A stretch of DNA of 64,000 nt, taken from Brachycybe producta (taxonomy: Eukaryota; Arthropoda; Diplopoda; Playtdesmida; Andrognathidae). The notes beneath the pieces were generated by a model. The model was not told the DNA's origin. It made no database searches and saw only the letters and a list, made by a program, of their open reading frames with translations. The stretch is taken from NCBI GenBank assembly GCA_036925085.1, contig JAUPFP010000001.1:20547229-20611228 (forward strand), in the 5' to 3' direction. Below are positions 34,773-43,878 of the stretch, in pieces; position 1 is the stretch's first letter; each line of letters opens with the position of its first letter. A program made the position numbers and the translations under genes.

Positions 34773-37725
34773 ACGAATCGAGAGTCGAGAAATCAAATAC
34801 ACGACATTCGACTGCGTTCAACAATTGTCATGGTGAATTCAACAAGCCAAACACAACATCCCGAACACAAGAGACAGAAAAAGAAAAAAATATAAATATA
34901 AATATAAAGACAAGACATAGATAGACAGACAAAAGGTTGTTTTTAGAAAATACCTTTTCTAATTGATCACTGTTGGCAACTGCTGCAGCATTTGTCTGTT
35001 TGTTGGACGGTGGTACAACTTTCTTGTCGAACAATTCCTCCCATTCATCGGGAGTCTGTAAGTTAAGAAAGGAAAGGAAAAAACAAAACAAAACAAAAAA
35101 CAACATTAAGATGTTTGTCAACAACAATAGAAACAAAACAAATGAAGAAACAACCTGTTAAAAGCAATTTCTTTATAATACAATAAAATAGAATCTTTTT
35201 TTGTTTGTTTTGTTTTGTTTGTGGTCTTTTGGGTTTATTCGTGTCAATTCTCGAAGAAAACAAAGAAAAACTCAAAAGAGTTCGGAACAGAAAGCAAAAA
35301 AAAAAAAAAAAAAGGATGAAATTTAAGAAAAAACTTTCAAAAACAAAAGAAATTTCTTTTGTTTCGAGAGTTTTCTCTCTCTTAAATTTCATTCTTTTTT
35401 TTTCTTTTGAGTATCTTCGATGAAATATTTCCAAGGATCTTTTTTCTTCTTCTTCTTCTTCTTCTTTTTCTAGCCTCTAAGGGTCTCATGTGACAATAGA
35501 AATTAATTAAAACAATGTTTAGTTCAAGTTATAAAATAGAAAAACAACAACAACAAAAAAACAGAATTCAGAAGTTTTTCTCTATTTATCAATATCAATA
35601 AAGATGATTCTTTTAGTTTTGTCATCAAACACAATTATTATATATGTGAAAGTTCGTAAAAAAAAAAAAAGACCCTTCACTTAAGATGGCTGAAGAGCCT
35701 AGATAGACGTCCATCTTGTTGTTTTGAGCAGACGACAACGAGACAAATGAGTGTTCTTATATCGTGTTACTAAAACTGCAAGAAATCGCTTCACAATCGC
35801 TCAATTAAAATACAGTAAAGTGCAAAATGTAATAAAAAGTATTGTTCTTTAATTGCTCGATTTATATAATTTTTGAAAAGGTCCCTTCTATTTTTAAACA
35901 AGGTTCAAAATCGTTCGTTTTTTTGACCCCATGTTAAATCCCATTGGATCAAAAACCGTCCCACAAACATTTGAAAAACTCTCGTTAAAAACGATTTAAA
36001 ACAATAACAAAATAATTAGCACACACTTTCATGTATTGGCTTCACGATGTTTCCTTTTTATAAATTTTAAAAGGTCCTTCTATCTTTTAATAACGTGTAA
36101 AGTGGTACATTTTTTAACTCCATGTTTAAGTCCCATAGGAGCAAAATACCGTCCCGCAAACGTTAGACGAACTCTCTCATTAATACGATTTAGAACAACC
36201 AAAAAAATTAGCACGTGTTTTACGCCTGTTTATTGCCTTCACGATGAGTCTTTTTCGAAATTCTGAAAGGTCCTTCTATTTTTAAATAACATTTAAAGGC
36301 TTACGTTTTTTTTAACTCCATGTTAAGTCCCATAGGACCAAAAAACCTTCACCCAAACATTTGAAGAACTCCCATTAAAAACGACTTAGAACAATCACAT
36401 AATAATGAGCACGTGCATTAATCTACTGGCTTCACAATGTTTTCTTTTTATAAGATTAGAACGCGAAATTATTTTTCTACTAATTATTGTGTGACTTCAA
36501 ACCAGGAGAAAAATCGTTAAAAAACCGGTTTTTTCAATCAAAAACGATCGCAGCGCCTACGTTCGGAGAAATTTTGAACTAAACACTGTATCTAGGCTCT
36601 TAATAGATATTTATTGTTTTGTCACCCTCCCCCACCCCTGGATGGCGCCACTGCAGTGGCTAATGCTAACCTCCATAGGTTTTTTTTTTAAAAAAGATAA
36701 TTTGGATTAGCCCAATGTGCTGCACAAATCTGATAATGCGTTTGAACCGGTTAGTCAAGATAGACGAACTGATCAGAACCGGTTCAATCCACATGCAATT
36801 AGAAATCGGGACAAACAGAAGTTGGCTCCGCCCTTTTTGTGACGACCGTCAACGTCTAATTGGTTTGTTGTGTGGTTCCACGTTGAAAATGGCGGAGCAT
36901 GTGACGTCAGACTACATAACCAACCCAATTAGAAGTTGCCAGTCGTCATAAAAAGAGCGGAGCCAACTTCTGTTTGTCCCGATTTCTAATTGCCTGTGGT
37001 TCGAACCTGGTTACCAATATGCATTAGCAGATTTGCGCAGCACGTTAGTTAGAGGTAACGCACGGTAGAACCGAACCGAATTACTAGCGTTAGCCCACTG
37101 GGAACTTCCGTGAGCATATGTGCATCGCAGCTTTTCAGCCCTGACGAAAACGTAATTACCTGAAAGTGAGGCGGCCACGCTTTGCAAAGAACTAGCTAAC
37201 ATGCCGAGAAACTAGCTTATCCAGTGCTTTCCCTAAAATTGGTAAGAAGCAGCAGATGGGATGAACTCGAGTCCAACCATTTTTTTTTAGCCAGCCAGCC
37301 ACAACAGGCATCTGTAGACAGCTTCACAATTTCTTTGGCTCCGCCCTTTTATGAGCGTCATCAATTTCTAATTGGTTTGTTAGTGGATCTGATGTCACAT
37401 GCCCAGCCCTTTTTTATTTCTAATTGGTTGATATTTGGTCTTGACGCTCGTAAAAGGGGCGGAGCCAAAGAAATTCTGAAGCTGTCTACAGATGCCTGTG
37501 CCAGCCACAATACCCAAGAAGGCTTCCTTCCCTCCACTTGCTCGCAGCACAGTGGCTTGTGGCGTTCGTAACCCACCTGTGTGAATTTGTCCACCATCGG
37601 CCGTCCACAGTATGTGTGCAAGTGATCACGAGGCCATTGCCCATTCAGGTAAATCGTGTCCAAGGAAGCCGTCCTCCTTATATTCGGAGAAGCGTTCGAC
37701 TTGAAATTCAATGTCTTTGATTTTT
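28571..37725 (-). CDS. FAM117B-like: FAM117/GLCCI1-family gene, six exons, 5' end not found
   Basis: Exons in transcript order are 37577-37725, 34954-35055, 32440-32706, 31516-31762, 29791-29917 and 28571-28775. All five introns (2521, 2247, 677, 1598 and 1015 bp) are GT-AG, and the reading frame holds through phases 0, 0, 0, 1 and 2. The joined product has 364 complete residues before a TAG stop. Blocks in order are IRRTASLDT/GQWPRD, DKFTQT, a short helical SDQLEKIRQRLQRSKEST, RNSVEGLNQ, PDGHRAP, NVDTQTP and REPPDGCERVK. From memory these match vertebrate GLCCI1, FAM117A and FAM117B in the same order, and NSVEGLNQ with PDGHRAP favours FAM117B. Family proteins are largely disordered, Ser/Pro-rich and without a known enzyme domain; GLCCI1 has been reported to bind the dynein light chain LC8. 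The vertebrate protein has a long low-complexity N-terminus, which is missing here. Family assignment is secure; the exact paralogue is inference. Confidence 0.92.
28899..29669. mobile_element. Fold-back element filling the last intron
   Basis: AAAGAGACCATTACCTCCAG with AAATTTCTTGTC at the left is inverted at the right as TTTCTGGAGGTAAATGGTCT. It occupies most of the intron between exons e and f and itself contains an M1 insertion. Confidence 0.75.
29315..29507. mobile_element. M1 fold-back MITE, perfect 9-bp TSD
   Basis: ACAGGCAATTAGAAAACGG to CTAATTGCCTGT between identical ATACTTTTG copies (29306-29314, 29508-29516). TGACGTCA at 29413-29420. It lies in the last intron of the FAM117-like gene. 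Confidence 0.93.
29791..29917 (-). CDS. FAM117B-like: FAM117-like exon e (REPPDGCERVK)
   Basis: A 127-nt exon, too short to stand out as an open frame. The acceptor is AATTTGTAG before 29917 and the donor is TCGAG|GTAAGAAAC at 29790. It encodes DSKSASPEPSE, a short linker, and AREPPDGCERVKIVEES, almost identical to the family's most conserved block (REPPEGCERVKVFEE). It enters in phase 1 and leaves in phase 2, and both join their neighbours without breaking the frame. The donor lies about 20 bp from an AT-rich hairpin at 29692-29765. Confidence 0.9.
30366..31370. repeat. About 300-bp unit in three copies
   Basis: The unit (AACTCAAGTGTTTCAAGACA, AAACCATTTATGCAACTTTT, AATTTCACAAGCAATTCCAT, TTTTTGTTTTGTCTCG) begins at about 30411, 30628 and 31009. 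The second and third add ACAAAACAAAACCCAAATTT and TTTTGTCTTGAGTA. It lies in the intron between exons d and e; a 190-codon plus-strand frame across it is not a gene. Confidence 0.8.
31516..31762 (-). CDS. FAM117B-like: FAM117-like exon d (PDGHRAP and second TQT)
   Basis: A 247-nt exon; the acceptor is GTTTGCAG before 31762 and the donor is AAAAG|GTACGC at 31515. It encodes PIHEPTPDGHRAP, a short arginine-containing linker, NVDTQTPSG, a Ser-rich low-complexity stretch (SSQSASPASNCHSVSP) and DVQYEK. The donor is phase 1: the final G joins AT of the next exon to give Asp, producing QYEKDDSKS, which parallels the family's RDKDSGSSSP. A long reading frame on the plus strand over this exon is its antisense shadow. 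Confidence 0.9.
32440..32706 (-). CDS. FAM117B-like: FAM117-like exon c (helix and NSVEGLNQ)
   Basis: A 267-nt exon of 89 codons, phase 0 at both ends. The acceptor is CTTGCAG before 32706 and the donor is CAG|GTTTAT at 32439. It opens with IRQRLQRSKESTRH, which continues the basic amphipathic segment begun in exon b (family form LRQQLQRSK). SPVHGDHSAI follows, corresponding to SPFHGNHAAI-type text in FAM117B. A Pro-rich disordered stretch comes next and the exon closes with RNSVEGLNQ. The last block is the best hint that this is the FAM117B type. Confidence 0.9.
32815..33285. repeat. Three related CTGCTCAGAGAGTTCAAGTTGAAG segments
   Basis: GAGAACCCTGCTCA..GAGTTCAAG and CTTCAGCTTGAAGCCTCTCG plus ACAAGGCTTCCAA recur at about 32815, 32980, 33080 and 33250. 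Tandem decay within the intron between exons b and c. Confidence 0.65.
33286..33719. other. Intronic AT-rich DNA without a gene
   Basis: Long A and T runs, no coding or repeat structure beyond that. Confidence 0.5.
33720..34090. repeat. Dispersed repeat, copy 1
   Basis: AGCATCATATTGACCCAC, TTGAGTTGTTCGACCCAC, CAGACATCC and TTCTTGCATGAT..TATACC occur in the same order at 39625-39830. ACAC and CATA microsatellites lie within this copy. Confidence 0.65.
34185..34645. repeat. 36-bp repeat arranged as alternating dimers
   Basis: Two unit types alternate: TTCTTTCTGTTTTGAGGTGC with GCTTTCTTTGCGCTA, and TTCTTTCTATTTTCAAGTGC with GCTTTCTTCGCGCTA, giving a 72-bp higher-order period over about six repeats. 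It lies in the intron between exons b and c. Confidence 0.85.
34716..34773. repeat. (GA)n microsatellite
   Basis: Almost pure AG dinucleotides, about 29 repeats with one AAAG interruption. Confidence 0.95.
34954..35055 (-). CDS. FAM117B-like: FAM117-like exon b
   Basis: A 102-nt exon of exactly 34 codons. The acceptor is CTTACAG before 35055 and the donor is AAAAG|GTATTT at 34953. It encodes TPDEWEELFDKKVV, then an Asn/Ala-rich stretch, then SDQLEK. In vertebrate relatives the equivalent segment reads TQT-x-x-W-A-E-E and ends SADQLKEIAK, so the Trp-Glu-Glu and DQL features are conserved while the middle has diverged. Both ends are phase 0. Confidence 0.88.
35693..36602. mobile_element. TTAA-flanked GAGCCTAGATA element, copy 2
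   Basis: GAAGAGCCTAGATAG to GTATCTAGGCTCTTAA. It carries three tandem modules of about 190 bp (AAAGGTCCTTCTAT..TTCACGATG..CTTTTTATAA) where copy 1 has one. It lies within the intron between exons a and b. Confidence 0.8.
36713..37048. mobile_element. GTGCTGCACAAATCTG fold-back element, interrupted
   Basis: GTGCTGCACAAATCTGATAA at the left is inverted as GCATTAGCAGATTTGCGCAG at the right. Interior AACCGGTTC palindromes are shared with 62230-62820. Split by the M1 element at 36791-36997. Confidence 0.65.
36791..36997. mobile_element. M1 fold-back MITE in intron a-b
   Basis: ACATGCAATTAGAAATCGG (one change in ACAGGC) to TCTAATTGCCTGT. The flanks GGTTCAATCC and GGTTCGAACC agree at 8 of 10 positions. 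Contains TGACGTCA. Confidence 0.87.
37304..37499. mobile_element. M2 fold-back MITE, 10-bp TSD, near exon a
   Basis: ACAGGCATCTGTAGACAGC to GTCTACAGATGCCTGT, flanked by GCCAGCCACA on both sides (37294-37303, 37500-37509); the flank is itself GCCA-repetitive, so the length is 9-10. It ends 77 bp before the donor of exon a. Interior has CCGCCC / GGGGCGGAGCC arms. Confidence 0.88.
37577..37725 (-). CDS. FAM117B-like: FAM117-like exon a (most 5' exon found)
   Basis: The acceptor is a pyrimidine-rich tract ending TTTTCAG at 37726, and the donor is CAG|GTGGGT at 37576. The exon is 149 nt: it starts with the last two bases of a split codon and then encodes 49 residues. The block IRRTASLDT followed by GQWPRD is the family signature; the RRTAS core suits a basophilic kinase. 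The exon ends ...DKFTQ in phase 0, so the next exon's first Thr completes KFTQT. The first codon is split, so at least one further coding exon must lie at higher coordinates; I could not identify it. Confidence 0.9.
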
Positions 37726-37849
37726 CTGAAAATAAATAAACAAATGAAAAAATACTGTATATATGTTACTATCAAATTGAACAAAATCAATAATTCTGTA
37801 AAAAATTCACTAATCAAATTTGGAAACCACTAATTAAGGGAAATAATTC

Positions 37850-38680
37850 TGCAAGGGGCGTAGCTGGGGACCCGCAGCCCCCGAGAGAGAGAGAGAGAGA
37901 GAGAGAGATAGGGGGCGCAGGAGGTTTGGAGAGCGCATTTTGGGGGTGCAAAGGGGCGCAATGTTTTAAGCAGCAGGCGGGCGGCAGGGCGGGACGTATC
38001 CAAACGTAGCTATGCCATTTAATTCCGTAAATGACTAGCTTTTAAGGCAATGTGCAGAATGCAGAATGTCACAAAGGCATTTTAAAAATCAAATTTTTTG
38101 TTTTAAGCATTTGGCCATTTGACTAAAAAAAAACGCTAGGCAATGTGCTGAACCCTTGAACGCGACAGAAAACAGAAATGTAGAACAAACTTTAAAATTT
38201 CTTATTTCTATTTTGATTTTCTGCTTTTCTCTTGCATGTAACGTAGAAGAACCCTTGAACGTTGACAGAATACAGAAATGTTAAATAAACTTTCAAATTT
38301 TTTACTGCTATTTCTATTTTCTGCCTTTTTTCAAGCATGTGAGGACCTAGACCTAGACCAAACAAGATATCACCAAAAAAAAAAACTGGTAGCCTATAAT
38401 AATAAAAAAAAACCTCGTGGAAGTTTCAAATTGATTAAAATGTTGCTATTTTCACAATATAAAAAAATACTTATATAAAAACCCTTTGAGCATTGAAAGT
38501 TTGAAAACAAGAATAAGACAGAAAAACAAAATTTATGTTAAAATACACGAATGGCTGGTTTTCAATAAATTCAAACACAAAATCACCCTCTACCACTCCA
38601 CCCCCCCGCCAAAAAAACCCAACCTATGTATATGTTACTGTCAATCTGCGGAATCAGTCAATCTGCAGATTGCCTAGGCA
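37850..38680. other. DNA without a gene upstream of exon a
   Basis: A GGGGCGTAGCTGGGGACCC patch with (GA)n at 37883-37908 and G-rich text to about 38010, then AT-rich sequence with two diverged copies of AGAACCCTTGAACG..GACAGAA (38150, 38250). The missing 5' exon was not found here. Confidence 0.45.
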
Positions 38681-38682
38681 AT

Positions 38683-38792
38683 CTCTGCAAACCCCCCCCC
38701 CCCCAAACCTGCTAGTGAATCTGCAAAACTCAATACATTTTAGTTGTTGAATTTTGCAGATTCACTAGCAGGTTTGGTGGGTTGGGGGGGGA
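38683..38792. repeat. Long hairpin flanked by C and G runs
   Basis: CCCCCCAAACCTGCTAGTGA..ATCTGCAAAACTCAA is inverted as TTGAATTTTGCAGATTC..ACTAGCAGGTTTGG, with a C run on one side and a G run on the other. Confidence 0.75.
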
Positions 38793-38927
38793 GGGGGTTA
38801 AAAAAAACTAAATAAAATATTGATAATTATTTTTTTTACTTTGCAAGCAGCAGAGAAGGCCTGTGGCAGAGAGACAGAAAAATCTAATTGCAGTTTGCAA
38901 TAATTTCGATTAATGTATTTGTACATT

Positions 38928-39087
38928 ATTATGACAAACGCAACTTCTAATTGGTTGGTTATGTAGTCTGCCGTCACCATGCTCCGCCCTTTTCAACGTC
39001 GAACCACACAACAAACCAATTAGAAGTTGCCGGTCGTCATAAACAGGGCGGAGCCAGCTTGTGTTCGTCCCGATTTCTAAATGCCTG
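38928..39087. mobile_element. M1 MITE, left end missing
   Basis: Starts inside the left arm (ATGACAAACGCAACTTCTAA) and runs to CTAAATGCCTGT. The left terminus is lost. Confidence 0.8.
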
Positions 39088-39471
39088 TCTTTTGTGTTCT
39101 GAGACATTTAGAATTGTAAATTTTAAGTAAACTTTTATGTTCCGACCCCCTAAAGGTATATATATCATCTACATATTGATTAAAATAGGATACAAACAAA
39201 CCGAAACAGTTTCAAAAAAAAACCTCCTTCTATTTTTCTTATTTAAACCTATATATGAGTTTAGGTCACCGACTGCATAATTAATACATGATGATGATGA
39301 TGATGATCTATCCATTGAGAAACCCGTCCAAAAACACATCTAAAAATGTTTTTTTGTTTACATAATTTGTCACATATGTTAACATTTTAATGTTCATTCA
39401 ATTAAGCAAAAGTAAATATTTTTCATTTAAAGTTTTCAGGTTGAATTTTTGCTCAAAAACCTCCCTAAAGC

Positions 39472-39610
39472 CTGGAACACACACGCGGAATTCCGTTCAG
39501 AAAATCAAAACAGAATATTTGCCATAAAAAGTGAACGGAAAAATTCACTAATTCTCAAAATATTCCGTTCAAATTCCCACCAATCAGAAAGAAGCATGTG
39601 ACATCACAAA
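39472..39610. mobile_element. Left half of an AAGCCTGGAACAC element
   Basis: AAAGCCTGGAACACACACGC with GGAATTCCGTTCAG and CAAATTCCCACCAATCAGAA match the full copies at 43879-44268 and 51488-51849. Confidence 0.7.
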
Positions 39611-39624
39611 AAAAGCTTATTCCT

Positions 39625-39830
39625 AACAAAAATAACCTCTGGGTAAAAATTTCTGCTTCTTTTGTCAGTAGCATCATATTGACCCACTAAATCAAATAAA
39701 AAACACTCCGTATTTGTATCTCATTGCGTTCTTGAATTGTTCGACCCACAAACTCGGGGATCCGGACATACAGACATCCTTTTTTGCCACTTTTCTTGCA
39801 TGATACTATATACCTCCAATGCTCTAAAAG
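39625..39830. repeat. Dispersed repeat, copy 2
   Basis: Homologous to 33720-34090 (AGCATCATATTGACCCAC through TTCTTGCATGAT). Confidence 0.65.
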
Positions 39831-40839
39831 AGCAATGGAGGTTAAAAACTGTAAAAGAGTCAACGGAGGCAATTCAGGCTGGTAAAGCATTCCATAATGG
39901 AATAACACTGGTTCGAAAAGCTGTATTTTCTACGATTCTATCAGTTCCAGTAATTGGTAAACCGGTTCTACTGGTTCCGAACCGTTGACATCTCTACTTG
40001 ATTGGCTGTAAAATGTTTGCGTGCAAAAAATGTAGGTGTCTCTCTCTCTCTCTGAATGGGGCGAACATATGGTTTCAAACACCTTCTTGTGTGTGGACAC
40101 AAACGTTCTCAACACTTTTTTTCTTTGTGGACACATAAAAAACCACATTCTAAGCACAGCTGTTTTTTAAACACACAAAAAAACCACTGTTTCAGTCACC
40201 TCTGATTAAAAAAACAAAATGTTTTCAACACCGTATTTTGTGTGTGTTGTTTGTGTGGACAAGAGAGAGTTCAAAGCCACACTTTATTTCATATTCATAG
40301 TTTTGCTGTAAATGTTTATGTTTTGTCTAGAAATGATGACAGATCACAAATGTTTTTTTTTTTCAAAAAAATTACCATATTGTAGGCTTATAATTGATGG
40401 CACACAGTTTAAAAAAAAATCAATATTATTACTCAAATAATGATTCTGTTTTTGGGAAAGAACAAAAAAAAAAATTCAATACAAGTACACACACAAAAAA
40501 AACCCACCCCACTCCTTGAAAAGAAAATAAATTTCAAGCAGTTTCCATGAATAGAAGAGAAGAACTTAAAAAAGTCTTTATTGAAGAAACCTATTATCTC
40601 TGTTTGAAAATTGTCTTTGAACAACTATTTACCATAGGCAAACCGTGCCTTTAACTTAACAACAACCCAAAAAAAAAAAAATTACGCATTTTATATGCCA
40701 TTGGGTGGATTTGTTTGCTGAATACTTCACTTTTACAAAACAACCAAAACTCCATATTCTCTTCTTCTTCTTCATTCTCTCTCTTTGTGATAAAACTATA
40801 GGAGCTTTATAAAACATGCATTAACTTTATTTAAGTGGT
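39831..40839. other. AT-rich DNA without a gene
   Basis: Holds ATCAGTTCCAGTAATTGG..AACCGGTTCTACTGG near 39938, related to the 62.3-kb array, a (CT)n at 40040-40051 and T runs. No coding signal. Confidence 0.5.
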
Positions 40840-41600
40840 ACTCAATGTGGCCCTTGAATTTGGCACAATGAAATATCATTTTGGTGGCCATTGTATGTGG
40901 CTCTCAAAACAACAATTTCATCTTAGCATGTGTGACCCTCAAGAATGCCACCTGTAGTAATATGATGTGATTCTTAGAATATGCATGCCATAAAAATGGC
41001 ATAGCAGTCACTGTGTGTGTGTGCATGGCTCTCAGATGTGGCCCTCAAAACAACAAATGAATCTTAGAAAGTGGCCCTCGGAATGGCGTAGCAGTCACTG
41101 TGCATGGCTCAATAAATCCAATGAGGTCTTAGGATGTGCCCCTCAAAACATCAAATCGACCTTAGATTATTGCACCCTCAGAACAGCATTGTAATAATAA
41201 GATATGGCTCTTAGAATTGTCAATGCGGCCTTAGGAATGTGACCCTCAGAAAAACCACAGTAGAATTAGGATGCAATACCTAGAATGTGGTCCTTGGAAT
41301 GTCATAGTAGCCATTGTTTGTGGCTCTCAGAACGTCACTGTAGTATTAAGATGTAACTCTTAGAATGTGGCCCTTGGACTGTCATAGTAGCCATTGTTTG
41401 TGGCTCTCGCAATTCCAATGAAGTCTTAGGATCCCGCGGTATGCCATTGTAATCATAGTTTGTGGCACTTATAGAATGCTAATGAGGTCTTAGAACGTGG
41501 CCCCCAAAACGCGATAGTAGCCATTCCTATGTGGCTCTCAGAAAGGCCAACGAGGTCTTAGAATGTGGCCCTCTGAATACCCCATGAAAGACAAGCCCTT
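40840..41600. repeat. Degenerate GTGGCTCTCAGAATG repeat
   Basis: Units such as ATGTGGCCCTCAGAATG, CATAGTAGCCATTGTTTGTG and CCAATGAGGTCTTAGGATG alternate irregularly. At least 15 recognisable GTGGCYCTY segments. Confidence 0.8.
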
Positions 41601-42109
41601 AACTGTTATTGTGACCCTTTAATCTGTCTCCCGAATGCAATTATATGAAGTTTCTCTCACATGAAACTTTTTAAGTGGCTCTTATGAGTTTATATTGGTT
41701 TTTGAAGTTTTTCTTTCTCTAAAAAGAAAAACATTTTATGAATTCACAAATCAATGAAAATTTACATTAAAAACTTAATGGCATTGTTATGTTGTTCAAA
41801 AGTGGACAAACAATATTCAATATAACATTAACAGGCAAAGACAAACAATAAACTTCTTTTTTTTGTTGTCATTTGTGAAATGCTCAGAAATACACTGCAG
41901 AGTATTATTCATGGCTAAAAATACTCTGAAAACATTAGGTAAGAGTGGTTTCAAGGTAAGAGTTAATTTTGACACTAGTTGCAGAGTTTCGATCATCGAG
42001 CTTTTTAAAGTAAGGTGACCATACTACAGGTTTGACCAGGGCAGTACTGTTTTCAGAATGCTTGTCCCAGTATTGTCCTGAAAGAATGCCTAAAATAACG
42101 CATTTGTAC
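41601..42109. other. DNA without a gene
   Basis: Nothing recognised beyond AT-rich sequence. Confidence 0.5.
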
Positions 42110-42315
42110 ACAGGCAGTTAGAAATCGGTCAGAACTTAAGTTGGCACCACTCTTGTTACGACGACCGGCAACGTCTAATTGGCTGGTTATGTAGTCTGGC
42201 GTTGAAAAGGGCGGAGCATGTGACGTCAGACTACATAACCAGCCAATTAGAAGTTGCCGGTCGTCATAACAAGGGCGAAGAAAACTGAAGTTCTAATCGA
42301 TTTCTAACTGCCTGT
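42110..42315. mobile_element. M1 fold-back MITE, perfect 9-bp TSD
   Basis: ACAGGCAGTTAGAAATCGG to TTTCTAACTGCCTGT between identical CATTTGTAC copies (42101-42109, 42316-42324). Both sides of the core carry GGCTGGTTATGTAGTCTG or its complement, so the palindrome is longer than in most copies. Confidence 0.93.
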
Positions 42316-42513
42316 CATTTGTACTGGGTTTCAAATTTTTTGCTCAAAATATCCATGATAATTGACCAAAAGTCCAAAAATGTGTGCTGCCATCTAGTGT
42401 CTATTAATTCATTTTGAAAACTGTCTGTCACATTCAGACTTTTAGCACAAAATCTCTATTCTGTGCTTATAGTTTGAGGCTGTTGATATATAACTGATAT
42501 AGTTAATGTGAGA

Positions 42514-42936
42514 ACAGGCGATTAGAAATCGGGACAAACAGAAGTTGGCTCCGCTCTTTTTATGACAACCGGCAACTTCTAATTGGCTGGTTATGTAGTC
42601 TGACGTTGAAAAGGGCGGAGCATGTGACGTCAGACTACATAACCAATCAATTAGAAGTGCCGGTCATCATAAAAAGGACAAAGCCAACTTTTGTTACACA
42701 TAGTTAGAAATAGGTGAAAACTTCAGTTGGCTCCGCATTTGTTATGACGACTGGCAACTTCTAATTGGCTGGTTATGTAGTCTGACGTTGAAAAGGGCGG
42801 AGCATGTGACGTCAGACTTCATATAACCAGCCAATTAGAAGTTGCCAGTCGTCATAACAAGGGCGGAGCCAACCCGAAGTTTTCACCTATTTCTAACTAC
42901 CTGTACTTCTGTTCGTCCCGTTTTCTAATTGCCTGT
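42514..42936. mobile_element. M1 MITE interrupted by a second M1 MITE
   Basis: Outer copy: ACAGGCGATTAGAAATCGG to TTCTAATTGCCTGT with identical AATGTGAGA duplications (42505-42513, 42937-42945). Its right arm is split by the inner element at 42696-42904. Confidence 0.9.
42696..42904. mobile_element. Inner M1-type MITE nested in another
   Basis: ACACATAGTTAGAAATAGG to CCTATTTCTAACTACCTGT. Flanks ACTTTTGTT (42687-42695) and ACTTCTGTT (42905-42913) are the 9-bp duplication of outer-element sequence, 8 of 9 matching. Subtype with GGTGAAAACTTCAGTTGGC arms like 62823-63028. Confidence 0.9.
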
Positions 42937-42945
42937 AATGTGAGA

Positions 42946-43419
42946 TGGGTGCCATCTTGTTTCAACGAAACTTTAGTCTCATGAACAGTATTTGGTCTGA
43001 AAGGGAAGTCCCCATATGAAAGTGGATACAGTAAAAGCAATAATTTCAATAAGAGTAAATTCTAAGGATGAAAGTTGTTCGGAATTTTAGAATAGTGTAA
43101 AGATGGTCAAAGCCAGGACCAAATTCAAGTCAAAATAAATGGTAACGACAATGTTTATGAAAACTATTGAAAATATTGTCACCTTATTTTTAAGCCCCTG
43201 TCACACTAGCAAATTTTTTGATGAAATTCAACTCTTCCAGAGACCAGAAAATTGTTAGATGACATCCTTACTAGAAACCCGCGTATAAGTAGACATGTAA
43301 CCATTAAATGGTTATTAAAAAAATAGCCCTTATCCAAGCTGCAGAAAATAATTTCAGCTTAGCCGAAAAAAGTTTAATATTTAATAAAATTGCAGAATTA
43401 GGTCTGGAAATGTCCTCTG
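42946..43419. other. DNA without a gene
   Basis: AT-rich, no repeats or coding signal recognised. Confidence 0.5.
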
Positions 43420-43700
43420 GGTCAGTTGTAGTTGAGACATCCTCGACATGTCGACTTTAATCTAGACATGTCGACTTTATTCTCGACATGTCGACTTTTA
43501 ATCTTTTATTCGGCCATGTTGCGCGCACCATACTCTAATAAATAAATTATTGCAAGCGCCCTCTTGTAGCAGCAATAATTTAATTATTAGAGTATGGTGT
43601 GTAAAACATGGCATAATTAACATGGCCGAATAAAAAAAATTAAAAGTCGACATGTCGAGAATAAAGTCGACATGTCGAGATTAAAGTCGACATGCAGGGC
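43420..43700. mobile_element. hAT-like fold-back MITE, central part
   Basis: GTCGACATGTCGA repeats flank a core GCACCATACTCTAATAA / TTATTAGAGTATGGTG inverted repeat, matching the core of 61228-61619. The matching right terminus appears about 730 bp on (44428-44484), so the element was split by later insertion. Confidence 0.7.
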
Positions 43701-43878
43701 CGTCTTTTGTGGCCCCTGGCACAAGATATATTTGAGGCCACCAACCATGCCTTACAAATAAACTCATTTCCCCCCCCCCCCCAAGGAACCAGTGTTCTAT
43801 ATATAAAAAGTATGGATGATTCCATGATGATTTCCATTGTATATATTGGAACAGGACTTTTATGAAGTAAATCACATA

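Noticed and set aside
34716-34895. GA-rich 68-residue Arg/Glu frame
   Set aside because: Produced by a (GA)n microsatellite.
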